NCBI RefSeq assembly: GCF_000217955.3
Contig: NZ_AFOY02000015.1
Coordinates: forward strand, 1,116,001-1,180,000
Direction: 5' to 3'
Source of the DNA: Pseudomonas fluorescens HK44
GTDB lineage: Bacteria; Pseudomonadota; Gammaproteobacteria; Pseudomonadales; Pseudomonadaceae
DNA: 64,000 nucleotides
This document shows, one piece after another, positions 7,881 through 15,866 of the stretch. The stretch's first letter is position 1. Each line of letters opens with the position of its first letter. A program made the translations under genes and the position numbers. Below the pieces are notes generated by a model. That model was not told where the DNA came from and ran no database searches. It worked only from the letters and a program-made list of their open reading frames with translations.

Positions 7881-8678
7881 GCGTCGCGCCACATAGATGT
7901 CGATCAGGTAACGGGCAATCGAGCGCCCCGCCGGCAACGGCGGCAGCGCATGAATGTTGAACCACTGGGCGTCTTCAATCTCGTCGGCTTGCGGCACGAT
8001 CTCGCCACTGGCGTATTCGGCATGAAAACCGAGCATCATCGAATGCGGGAACGGCCAGCACTGGCTGCCCAGGTACTGGATGTTCCTGACCTCGATCTGC
8101 ACCTCTTCGCGTACTTCGCGAATCAGGCAATCCTCGGCCGACTCACCCGGCTCGGCAAAACCCGCCAAGGTGCTGTAGACACCTGGGACAAAGCGCGGCG
8201 AGCGCGCCAGCAGGATTTCGTCGCCGCGGGTGATCAACACGATCATGCTCGGTGAAATCCGCGGATAAAAGCGCAAATCACAGGGTTCGCAGTACATCGC
8301 CCGCTCACGTGGTATCTGCGTCATGCGCTGGCCACAGTTGCCGCAAAACCTGTGCTCCCGCGCCCAGGTGCCGACTTGCGCGGCATAACCCAGCATTTTG
8401 TAGACAGTGTGATCGCCATCCAGCATGAACGCCCGAAGGCCTTTCCAGTTGCAGCCCGGCACCTCGCTGTGAGCCTTGAGCTCCAGCAAATACACCGGCT
8501 CACCGTCGAGATGACCGATACCGTGCTCGGCGAGAATCGACAGGTCCTGTCGTTTCAGCCATTCCCGCGGAAACAGTGCGCCATTTTCGTCGAACAAAAA
8601 ACCTTCAGGGCTGCGGGCCACGGCCCAGCCGCCTGGCAAGTCGGTGTCGAGTACTGCAGTGGTCCAGCGTGAAGTCAT
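7848..8678 (-). CDS. nudC: NAD(H) pyrophosphatase / NAD-RNA decapping hydrolase NudC
   Basis: Hydrolyses NADH to NMNH and AMP; E. coli NudC also removes NAD caps from RNA. The 276-residue protein has an N-terminal domain, a zinc ribbon (C112, C115, C130, C133) and a Nudix box at about 173-195 (GFAEPGES, then REVREEV). It is followed by SQCWPFPHS, the NudC-specific motif that is usually SQPWPFPxS; Cys replaces Pro here. Translation starts 6 bp after the stop of the isomerase gene upstream, so the two are almost certainly one transcript. Confidence 0.93.
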   Translation of the reverse strand: MTSRWTTAVLDTDLPGGWAVARSPEGFLFDENGALFPREWLKRQDLSILAEHGIGHLDGEPVYLLELKAHSEVPGCNWKGLRAFMLDGDHTVYKMLGYAAQVGTWAREHRFCGNCGQRMTQIPRERAMYCEPCDLRFYPRISPSMIVLITRGDEILLARSPRFVPGVYSTLAGFAEPGESAEDCLIREVREEVQIEVRNIQYLGSQCWPFPHSMMLGFHAEYASGEIVPQADEIEDAQWFNIHALPPLPAGRSIARYLIDIYVARRLGHAEPVLPG

Positions 8679-8684
8679 GTCTGC

Positions 8685-9497
8685 TCAGTCCAGAAATTCG
8701 GGTTTCTGCTTGCTCATCGACGCCGCCATGGCGACCCGCAGGTCTGTGGATTGCAGCATCGCGGCGTTCCAGGTAGCGATGTATTCCAGGCCATCGTTGA
8801 TGCTGTGATCGCGCATGTAGCTGATCATCTCTTTGGTCCCGGCAATCGCAATCGGCGATTTGGCAGCAATTTCACGGGCAATGCCCATCACCCCGTCCAG
8901 CAGGCTGGTCGTGTCCGGGTAAACCCGGTTGACCAAACCGATGCTGCGCGCCTCTTGCGCGCCGAAGGTGCGACCAGTGTATGCCAGTTCGCGCAGCATG
9001 CCGTCACCGATGATCCGCGGCAAGCGTTGTAAAGTGCCAACATCGGCGGCCATGCCCATGTCGATTTCCTTGATCGAAAATTGCGCGTCTTCGGCCGCAT
9101 AGCGCATGTCACAGGCAGAAATCAGATCGATGGCGCCGCCCAGGCAATAACCCTGAATCGCCGCCAGCACCGGTTTACGGCAGTTATCGACCGCGTTGAA
9201 CGAAGCTTGCAACGCGAGGATCTTGCGCCGCAACAGGCGCGCATTGCGACCCGCGTCCTTGCCCATTTCGTTGGCCACCGAAGCCAGCATCATCAAATCG
9301 ATGCCCGAAGAAAAATGCTTGCCGGCACCGCTGATCACCACAGCACGCACTTCATCGGTGTCGTCGATCCACTGGAAAATCTCGATGATTTCAGTCCAGA
9401 ACACCGCATTCATCGCGTTGATCTTTTCCGGGCGGTTGATCTGCACATGGGCGATGTTGTCGATCAGTTCGACGCGAAAGGCTTGGTATTCGGACAT
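8685..9497 (-). CDS. Crotonase-family delta(3,5)-delta(2,4)-dienoyl-CoA isomerase-like enzyme
   Basis: A 270-residue crotonase-fold protein. HFSSGIDLMM and GYCLGGAIDL form the oxyanion hole and CoA pocket. E144 and D152 in KEIDMGMAADVGTLQRLP have the same 8-residue spacing as the catalytic E196/D204 of rat ECH1, and the surrounding residues (KSPIAIAGTK, YIATWNAAMLQ) also resemble ECH1. It should shift conjugated double bonds of dienoyl-CoA esters during beta-oxidation of odd-position unsaturated fatty acids. Plain enoyl-CoA hydratase activity is less likely. It forms an operon with nudC, an unexplained pairing. Confidence 0.82.
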   Translation of the reverse strand: MSEYQAFRVELIDNIAHVQINRPEKINAMNAVFWTEIIEIFQWIDDTDEVRAVVISGAGKHFSSGIDLMMLASVANEMGKDAGRNARLLRRKILALQASFNAVDNCRKPVLAAIQGYCLGGAIDLISACDMRYAAEDAQFSIKEIDMGMAADVGTLQRLPRIIGDGMLRELAYTGRTFGAQEARSIGLVNRVYPDTTSLLDGVMGIAREIAAKSPIAIAGTKEMISYMRDHSINDGLEYIATWNAAMLQSTDLRVAMAASMSKQKPEFLD

Positions 9498-9716
9498 GGC
9501 AGTGATCCTTGCTGGCGCTGGAAATAAGCTCAGAACTATAACAAGCCATCGCGCGTGGCTGTAGGCAGTGCATCGGCCAAAAGCGGGACTGAACGCCCAC
9601 AGACCATGCAGGCGCCTACATCCGTTGATTACCTCCCCTTGATCCTCACAAACGACCCTATGCTCAAGATAAAAAGAGTGGTTTAGTGCCGCCCGTTATC
9701 CACCCGGAGAGTTGTC

Positions 9717-10151
9717 ATGACGTTCGATTCGCTTCACTTCACCCCATGGTCCGCATTGGCTGGCGGCGCGCTGATCGGTCTCGCCGCCGGTTTGTGGGTG
9801 GTTGCCAGCGGTCGCGTGGCGGGCATCAGCGGGTTGTTGGGCAGCCTGTTGGGCTCCAGAGATTCGGCCTCGGGAGAAAAAGCCCTGTTCCTCCTGGGAT
9901 TACTGGCGGCACCTGTGCTGTGGATGCTGTTCGTGGGACAGCCGGGTATCGAGTTCAAGACCGGCACCCTGGGCCTGATCGTGGCCGGGCTGCTGGTGGG
10001 CATCGGCACCCGCTATGGCGCAGGCTGCACCAGTGGTCATGGCGTGTGCGGTGTTTCACGGCTTTCTCCGCGTTCGATCATCGCCACACTGTGCTTCATG
10101 TTCACCGGCTTTACGACGGTGTTCGTCTTGCGTCATCTGCTGGGAAATTGA
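9717..10151 (+). CDS. YeeE/YedE family sulfur-compound permease, N-terminal half
   Basis: A 144-residue membrane protein with four predicted helices and the family motif GAGCTSGHGVCG around residue 100. In YeeE the conserved cysteines pass thiosulfate across the membrane. Full-length YeeE is one chain of about 350 residues, while many Pseudomonas carry the two halves as adjacent genes, as here: the second half starts 2 bp after this stop. CCGGAGA precedes the ATG. Both genes are needed to build a pore. Confidence 0.85.
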   Translation: MTFDSLHFTPWSALAGGALIGLAAGLWVVASGRVAGISGLLGSLLGSRDSASGEKALFLLGLLAAPVLWMLFVGQPGIEFKTGTLGLIVAGLLVGIGTRYGAGCTSGHGVCGVSRLSPRSIIATLCFMFTGFTTVFVLRHLLGN

Positions 10152-10153
10152 AC

Positions 10154-10567
10154 ATGAAAAAACTGACTGCGTTTGTTGCCGGTTTGCTGTTCGGCATCGG
10201 CCTGCTACTGGCAGGCATGGCCAACCCGGCCAAAGTGCTGGGCTTTCTGGACATTGCCGGGCTTTGGGACCCGTCCCTGGCCCTGGTCATGATCGGCGCC
10301 ATTGCCGTAGCGTGGGTACCGTTTCACTGGGCCATGAAACAGAAAAAATCCCTGCTGGGCTTACCCATGCAACTGCCGGTAAGCCGTGAACTGGATCGAC
10401 GCCTGATCGGTGGCAGTCTGCTGTTCGGCGTCGGCTGGGGCATTGCCGGCATGTGCCCGGGCCCGGCACTGGTGCTGCTGCCCACTGGGCACTGGCAGGC
10501 CTGGGTGTTTGTGATTGCCATGCTGGCGGGCATGCTCACGTTCAACGTCCTGCAGACCCGTCGTTGA
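10154..10567 (+). CDS. YeeE/YedE family sulfur-compound permease, C-terminal half
   Basis: A 137-residue membrane protein with four predicted helices, GLLLAGMANPAKVLGFLD near the N-terminus and GWGIAGMCPGPALVLL around residue 95. MCPGP is the second conserved cysteine site of the YeeE/YedE fold. It is the partner of the preceding gene, with a 2-bp gap that implies translational coupling. Thiosulfate or another sulfane-sulfur compound is the likely cargo from family knowledge. No sulfur enzyme is adjacent to narrow this down. Confidence 0.85.
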   Translation: MKKLTAFVAGLLFGIGLLLAGMANPAKVLGFLDIAGLWDPSLALVMIGAIAVAWVPFHWAMKQKKSLLGLPMQLPVSRELDRRLIGGSLLFGVGWGIAGMCPGPALVLLPTGHWQAWVFVIAMLAGMLTFNVLQTRR

Positions 10568-10638
10568 ACACATCAAACGCTTAGGTCGGGCTTGCGTATG
10601 ACGTGCACTGCTTTAGCCCAACAGTGCACGTCGGTCAT

Positions 10639-11922
10639 TCAGGCTGCCAACTCACCACTGGCAATCGCCGCCGAAGCCGCCAGCATCGCCCGCAGTAACA
10701 CCGCACAACCGGCCGCCAGGTCGTCCGGTGCGGCGTTTTCGATTTCGTTGTGGCTGATGCCTCCCTCGCACGGCACGAAGATCATCCCGGCCGGCCCCAG
10801 CTCCGCAAGGAAGATCGCGTCATGCCCCGCCCCGCTGACGATGTCCATGTGTGACAGCCCAAGACCTTGCGCCGCACTGCGCACCGCCTCGACGCAGCCC
10901 TTGTCGAAATACAGCGGCGGGAAGTCGGCAGTTGGGGTCAGTTCGTAAGTCAGACCGTGCTCATCGCAGGTGCTGTCGATCACCTGCTGCACTTGCGCGA
11001 TCATCGAGTCCAGCCGCGCCGGTTCAAGATGACGGAAATCCAGGGTCATGCGCACTTCGCCGGGGATGACGTTACGTGAACCCGGATAAGCTTGCAGACA
11101 TCCGACGGTGCCACAGGCGTGGGGTTGATGACCAAGCGCGGTACGGTTCACGGCGGCGACGATTGCGGCGGCACCGACCAACGCATCCTTGCGCAAATGC
11201 ATCGGCGTCGGCCCGGCGTGAGCCTCGACGCCGTGCAGTTTGAGGTCGAACCACTTCTGCCCCAACGCGCCCATCACCACACCAATGGTCTTGTGCTCGT
11301 CTTCCAGAATCGGGCCTTGCTCAATGTGTGCTTCAAAGTAGGCACCGACTGCGTGGCCACTGACCTTGCGCGGACCGGCATAGCCGATGGCATTCAGCGC
11401 CTCACCCACGGTCACGCCGCTGGCGTCGGTCTTGGCCAGGGTTTCTTCGAGGGTGAATTTTTCGGCAAACACCCCGGAGCCCATCATGCACGGGGCGAAG
11501 CGCGAGCCTTCTTCGTTGGTCCAGACCACCACTTCCAGCGGCGCCTCGGTTTCCACGCCCAAGTCGTTGAGAGTGCGCAGCACTTCGACCCCGGCCAACA
11601 CGCCGAAACAGCCGTCAAATTTGCCGCCGGTAGGTTGGGTGTCGATGTGGCTGCCAGTCATCACCGGTGGCAGTTGCGGATTGCGCCCGGCGCGGCGGGC
11701 AAAGATGTTGCCAACGGCGTCGATGCTCACCGTGCAGCCCGCCTCCTCGCACCAGCTGACAAAAATGTCGCGGGCCTGGCGGTCAAGGTCGGTCAGGGCC
11801 AGGCGACAGACGCCGCCCTTGACCGTGGCACCGAGTTTGGCCAGCTCCATGAGCGACTGCCAGAGGCGGTCGCGATTGATGTGCTGATGGCTGGACTGCA
11901 GAACGTCTACGGCAGCGTTCAT
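10639..11922 (-). CDS. pydC: Beta-ureidopropionase / N-carbamoyl-amino-acid hydrolase (M20 family)
   Basis: Hydrolyses N-carbamoyl-beta-alanine (or the beta-aminoisobutyrate analogue) to the amino acid, CO2 and ammonia, the last step of reductive pyrimidine breakdown. The 427-residue protein has the M20 dinuclear-metal ligands in order: H in TGSHIDTQ, D in GGKFDG, E in NEEGSRF, H in EAHIEQGP and H near the end in GGISHNE. The GALGQKWF and GVEAHAGPTPM segments mark the dimerisation domain of allantoate/carbamoylase types. The pathway assignment rests on neighbours: dihydropyrimidinase and PreTA lie beside it. Allantoate amidohydrolase is the main alternative. Confidence 0.85.
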   Translation of the reverse strand: MNAAVDVLQSSHQHINRDRLWQSLMELAKLGATVKGGVCRLALTDLDRQARDIFVSWCEEAGCTVSIDAVGNIFARRAGRNPQLPPVMTGSHIDTQPTGGKFDGCFGVLAGVEVLRTLNDLGVETEAPLEVVVWTNEEGSRFAPCMMGSGVFAEKFTLEETLAKTDASGVTVGEALNAIGYAGPRKVSGHAVGAYFEAHIEQGPILEDEHKTIGVVMGALGQKWFDLKLHGVEAHAGPTPMHLRKDALVGAAAIVAAVNRTALGHQPHACGTVGCLQAYPGSRNVIPGEVRMTLDFRHLEPARLDSMIAQVQQVIDSTCDEHGLTYELTPTADFPPLYFDKGCVEAVRSAAQGLGLSHMDIVSGAGHDAIFLAELGPAGMIFVPCEGGISHNEIENAAPDDLAAGCAVLLRAMLAASAAIASGELAA

Positions 11923-11986
11923 GGTGATCTCCTCAGACAGTTGTTATAGGTTCTATCAGGCAAATCGTTGGTGAATTTTAGGTCGT

Positions 11987-12078
11987 CATCGCGAGCGGGC
12001 TCGCTCCCACAAGGGTTTTGTGAACACTGGAGATCCACTGTGGGAGCAGCCGGGCGGCGTTCCGTCTGCTCGCGATGA
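11987..12078. repeat. REP pair
   Basis: CATCGCGAGCGGGCTCGCTC at 11987 faces a diverged inverted copy ending CTGCTCGCGATG at 12078, with GCTCCCACAA / CTGTGGGAGC between. It is a REP doublet between pydC and the permease gene, and could attenuate read-through within the operon. Confidence 0.8.
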
Positions 12079-12087
12079 GGCCATCCC

Positions 12088-13572
12088 TCACACCGGAGAC
12101 TTCACAACAGACGGGCTAGTACGCATTGCGCACAACCCGTAATACATCAGCCCGCCAAGGGCCGAGCCGGTGAACCAGCCGTAGCTGTAGAACCAGCTGA
12201 AGGCATCGCTGCCCAACGACAGCAAGGTCAACACCACCGGCACGCCGAAGGCGATGAAGCCGTTCCAGTTCCACGCCGGGTACACGTCATCGCGGTACAG
12301 GCCAGCCAGGTCCAGTTGCTGCTTCTTGATCAGGAAATAGTCCACCACCATGATCCCGGCAATCGGCCCGAGCAAACTCGAATACCCGAGCAACCAGTTG
12401 GAATAGACCGTTTCCAGACTGACATTAGAGACGATCAGCCCAAGCTTCTTCAGCAGTTCGTGGCCCATCAGCGCCAGCCCTACCAGACCGGTCAACATCA
12501 CCGCTTTGGTGCGGTTGATGAGTTTAGGCGCGAGGTTCTGGAAGTCGTTGGTCGGCGAAACGATGTTGGCGGCCGTGTTGGTCGACAGCGTCGCGATAAT
12601 GATCAGCGCCATGGCGAACGCCACCCACACCGGGCTCTGGATATGCCCGATCAGGCTGACCGGATCAGAGACGGTCACACCCACCAGTTTCGCCGATGCG
12701 GCAGTCATCACCACCCCGAGCGAGGCGAACAGGAACATGGTCAGCGGCAAACCGAAAATCTGCCCGAGTATCTGGTCTTTCTGGCTTTTGGCGTAACGGC
12801 TGAAGTCCGGGATATTAAGCGACAAGGTCGCCCAGAACCCGACCATCGCGGTCAGCCCGGCCAGGAAGTAACCGGTCACGCTGGCGCCTTCAGGACGCTT
12901 CGGTGGCTGGGCCAGCAACTCGGTCAGCGACACATTCGGCATGGCCCAGACCAGCAGGCCCAGCCCCACCGCCACCAACAGCGGTGCCGAGAGCGTTTCC
13001 AGCCATTTGATCGACTCGGCACCGCGCAGCACCACCCACAGGTTCAGCGTCCAGAACATCATGAAGCCGATCACTTCGCCGGTGCCCCCGAGGGATTTCC
13101 AGCCCTCGAAAACCGAGCCGAGAAACAGGTGAATCGCCAGCCCGCCAAACATCGTCTGGATACCGAACCAGCCGCAGGCCACCAGCGCACGGATCAGACA
13201 CGGTATGTTGGAGCCGATCACCCCGAACGAGGAACGCAACAACACCGGAAACGGAATCCCGTACTTGGTGCCCGCAAAGGCGTTGAGGGTCAGTGGAATC
13301 AGCACGATGACGTTGGCCAGCAGAATCGCCAGCAGCGCCTCGCCAACCGTCAGGCCAAAGTACGCAGTAAGCACCCCGCCGAGGGTGTAGGTCGGCACGC
13401 ACACCGACATGCCGATCCACAACGCGGTGATGTGCCATTTGTTCCAGGTTCGTTCGTGCACCTTGGTCGGCGCAATGTCGTGGTTGTACCGGGGACTGTC
13501 GAGGACGTCGCTGCCGGCGTCCAGTTCGTACAACCCTTGGCGCTCGGTGACGTGCGATCTGTTCTGTTGCAT
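12088..13572 (-). CDS. NCS1-family nucleobase:cation symporter
   Basis: A 494-residue inner-membrane permease with about twelve helices. N-terminal NHDIAPTKVHERTWNKWHI and SVCVPTYTLGG are typical of NCS1 transporters, and LSLNIPDFSRYAKSQKDQ is the central substrate/Na-site signature. It probably brings in uracil, thymine, dihydropyrimidine or a related hydantoin, judging from the catabolic genes on both sides. The start is the ATG at 13572, with GGAGCGGCC before it; codons further upstream are less likely. It is divergent from hydA across a 622-bp regulatory region. Confidence 0.9.
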   Translation of the reverse strand: MQQNRSHVTERQGLYELDAGSDVLDSPRYNHDIAPTKVHERTWNKWHITALWIGMSVCVPTYTLGGVLTAYFGLTVGEALLAILLANVIVLIPLTLNAFAGTKYGIPFPVLLRSSFGVIGSNIPCLIRALVACGWFGIQTMFGGLAIHLFLGSVFEGWKSLGGTGEVIGFMMFWTLNLWVVLRGAESIKWLETLSAPLLVAVGLGLLVWAMPNVSLTELLAQPPKRPEGASVTGYFLAGLTAMVGFWATLSLNIPDFSRYAKSQKDQILGQIFGLPLTMFLFASLGVVMTAASAKLVGVTVSDPVSLIGHIQSPVWVAFAMALIIIATLSTNTAANIVSPTNDFQNLAPKLINRTKAVMLTGLVGLALMGHELLKKLGLIVSNVSLETVYSNWLLGYSSLLGPIAGIMVVDYFLIKKQQLDLAGLYRDDVYPAWNWNGFIAFGVPVVLTLLSLGSDAFSWFYSYGWFTGSALGGLMYYGLCAMRTSPSVVKSPV

Positions 13573-14194
13573 GGCCGCTCCACTGTTTTTCTGATTATTT
13601 TGCTCATCGGGCTGGCCTGCGGTTAAACCACGAGCCGGACGATGGCCGGAGAACTGACGACTTTTACCGGCCGGCCAAGGTGTCAGCGGCAGCAATCAAT
13701 AAGCATGCCGGACACTCTGCCGACGACCTGGGCACGTCGGTAAAATCCATGTAAACAACTGATGTTCATCAGTTTTATTCAAACAACAAGCGAGCCCGCG
13801 AATACATGCCCGGGCACTCAGGCAAAATGCCAGGCAAGTTGTCCGAACCATCAGGACTCAATCTGGTGCGTTACATTTATTTTGTATTTTTTCTGTCAGC
13901 CACAGGCACTCCTCAAATAGCTGATTTCACATAGGAAATCTTGACCATATTTCGATCCTGTCAAGTGCGTCAAAATGGTGAGACGCCTCACCATTTTGGT
14001 GATTTGTGCATTTAATTGTTTAATATCAATAAGTTAATATAGTTATAAGCTTATAAAAAATATTCTTGCCCAATCCGATATCTCCAGCTAGCGTTTATTC
14101 CTGACAGCGCTGACAGGAATACAACTTCCTTAGCCTGCTACATATAAAACACTTAGAACCGGCATAAGCCAGTCAAGCCTGCGAGGAACTCGGA
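13573..14194. promoter_or_regulatory. Divergent regulatory region of the pyrimidine genes
   Basis: This 622-bp gap between the permease and hydA has no credible gene and is much more AT-rich than its surroundings (for example 14020-14070). It contains three inverted repeats: AACTGATG / CATCAGTT at 13757-13774, a 28-nt element at 13971-13998, and ATTCCTG / CAGGAAT at 14097-14120, inside which CTGACAG is directly repeated. A TTGAC / GTCAA pair lies at 13941-13964. These are candidate sites for the RutR-like regulator at 18630 and others; none is proven. Confidence 0.6.
13971..13998. promoter_or_regulatory. 28-nt perfect inverted repeat, candidate operator
   Basis: CAAAATGGTGAG (13971-13982) and its exact complement (13987-13998) flank ACGC. 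No T-run follows, and it lies about 400 bp from one start and 200 bp from the other. An operator or looping site is therefore more likely than a terminator. Confidence 0.55.
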
Positions 14195-15634
14195 ATGTCT
14201 CTGTTGATCCGTGGCGCCACTGTTATTACCCATGATGAAAGTTATCGCGCCGATGTCTTGTGCGCCGACGGCGTGATCAAAGCCATCGGTCATAACCTCG
14301 ACACTCCCACCGGCTGCGAAGTGCTCGACGGCAGCGGTCAATACCTGATGCCCGGCGGCATCGACCCGCACACGCACATGCAACTGCCCTTCATGGGCAC
14401 CGTGGCCAGCGAAGATTTTTTCAGCGGCACGGCGGCTGGTCTGGCCGGCGGCACCACCTCGATCATCGACTTCGTCATTCCCAATCCGCAGCAATCGCTG
14501 CTGGAAGCCTTCCATCAATGGCGCGGCTGGGCCGAGAAATCAGCCTCCGACTATGGCTTTCACGTCGCCATCACCTGGTGGAGCGAACAGGTTCGCGAAG
14601 AAATGGCCGAGCTGGTCAGCCATCATGGGGTCAACAGCTTCAAGCATTTCATGGCGTACAAGAACGCGATCATGGCGGCCGACGACACACTGGTCGCGAG
14701 TTTCGAGCGCTGCCTGGAGCTCGGTGCCGTACCGACCGTGCACGCGGAAAACGGCGAACTGGTCTACCACCTGCAACGCAAGTTGATGGCCCAGGGCATC
14801 ACCGGGCCTGAAGCGCATCCGCTGTCGCGGCCATCCCAGGTTGAAGGTGAAGCCGCGAGCCGGGCGATCCGTATCGCTGAAACCCTCGGCACGCCGCTGT
14901 ACCTGGTCCACGTCTCGACCAAGGAAGCGCTGGATGAAATCACCTACGCCCGCAGCAAGGGCCAACCGGTCTATGGCGAAGTACTGGCCGGGCATCTGTT
15001 GCTGGATGACAGCGTCTATCGGCACCCGGACTGGCAAACCGCCGCCGGTTACGTGATGAGCCCGCCCTTCCGTCCGCGCGGCCATCAGGAAGCGCTTTGG
15101 CACGGCCTGCAATCGGGCAACCTGCACACCACCGCCACTGACCATTGCTGCTTCTGTGCCGAACAGAAAGCCGCGGGCCGTGACGACTTCAGCAAAATCC
15201 CCAACGGTACGGCCGGCATCGAAGATCGCATGGCGGTGCTGTGGGATGAAGGGGTCAACACCGGGCGCCTGTCGATGCAGGATTTCGTTGCGCTGACCTC
15301 TGCCAACACCGCAAAAATCTTCAACCTCTACCCGCGCAAAGGCTCGATCCGCGTCGGTGCCGATGCCGACCTGGTGCTGTGGGACCCGCAAGGTACGCGG
15401 ACCATTTCTGCCAAGACGCATCACCAAAACGTCGACTTCAACATCTTTGAAGGCAAGACCGTGCGCGGCGTGCCCAGCCACACCATCAGCCAGGGGCGAC
15501 TGGTCTGGGCCGACGGCGACCTGCGTGCCGAACGCGGTGCCGGGCGCTACATCGAACGCCCGGCGTACCCGGCAGTGTTTGACCTGTTGAGCAAGCGGGC
15601 TGAGTTGCGCAGGCCGACGGCTGTGAAACGCTGA
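14195..15634 (+). CDS. hydA: Dihydropyrimidinase (D-hydantoinase)
   Basis: Opens the ring of dihydrouracil or dihydrothymine to the N-carbamoyl-beta-amino acid. The 479-residue amidohydrolase has H59 and H61 (DPHTHM), the carbamylated lysine in FKHFMAYK (about 151), metal His in TVHAEN and LVHVST, and Asp in TTATDHC. FCAEQK and KIPNGTAGIEDR are typical of the dihydropyrimidinase branch and separate it from dihydroorotase and allantoinase. AGGA lies 8 nt before the ATG. It is the first gene of the hydA-preT-preA direction and acts after PreTA and before the ureidopropionase at 10639. Confidence 0.93.
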   Translation: MSLLIRGATVITHDESYRADVLCADGVIKAIGHNLDTPTGCEVLDGSGQYLMPGGIDPHTHMQLPFMGTVASEDFFSGTAAGLAGGTTSIIDFVIPNPQQSLLEAFHQWRGWAEKSASDYGFHVAITWWSEQVREEMAELVSHHGVNSFKHFMAYKNAIMAADDTLVASFERCLELGAVPTVHAENGELVYHLQRKLMAQGITGPEAHPLSRPSQVEGEAASRAIRIAETLGTPLYLVHVSTKEALDEITYARSKGQPVYGEVLAGHLLLDDSVYRHPDWQTAAGYVMSPPFRPRGHQEALWHGLQSGNLHTTATDHCCFCAEQKAAGRDDFSKIPNGTAGIEDRMAVLWDEGVNTGRLSMQDFVALTSANTAKIFNLYPRKGSIRVGADADLVLWDPQGTRTISAKTHHQNVDFNIFEGKTVRGVPSHTISQGRLVWADGDLRAERGAGRYIERPAYPAVFDLLSKRAELRRPTAVKR

Positions 15635-15642
15635 CGCTACCC

Positions 15643-15776
15643 CTGTGGCAAGGGAGCTTGCTCCCGCTCGGGTGCGTAGCGCCCGTAAACCAGACAACCC
15701 GGTCACGCAGATAGAACGCAATCGACCGGTTTGGGAGCGCTTTGCACTCCAGCGGGAGCAAGCTCCCTCGCCACAG
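15643..15776. repeat. REP pair between hydA and preT
   Basis: CTGTGGCAAGGGAGCTTGCT at 15643 and its inverted copy ending CTCGCCACAG at 15776 form a REP doublet. It lies inside a probable operon, so it may reduce hydA messenger extension into preT. Confidence 0.85.
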
Positions 15777-15866
15777 GATGCGGCGTTGCCAACCACCTAT
15801 TTGCGTCATGTACAAAAAACAATGCCCATCAGAGGCAGTACCTCAAATAACCGTGAGGCCAACACC

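Noticed and set aside
12316..13626. 436-codon plus-strand frame opposite the NCS1 permease
   Set aside because: Extremely Arg/Gln/His-rich translation with no hydrophobic core; shadow of the permease gene.
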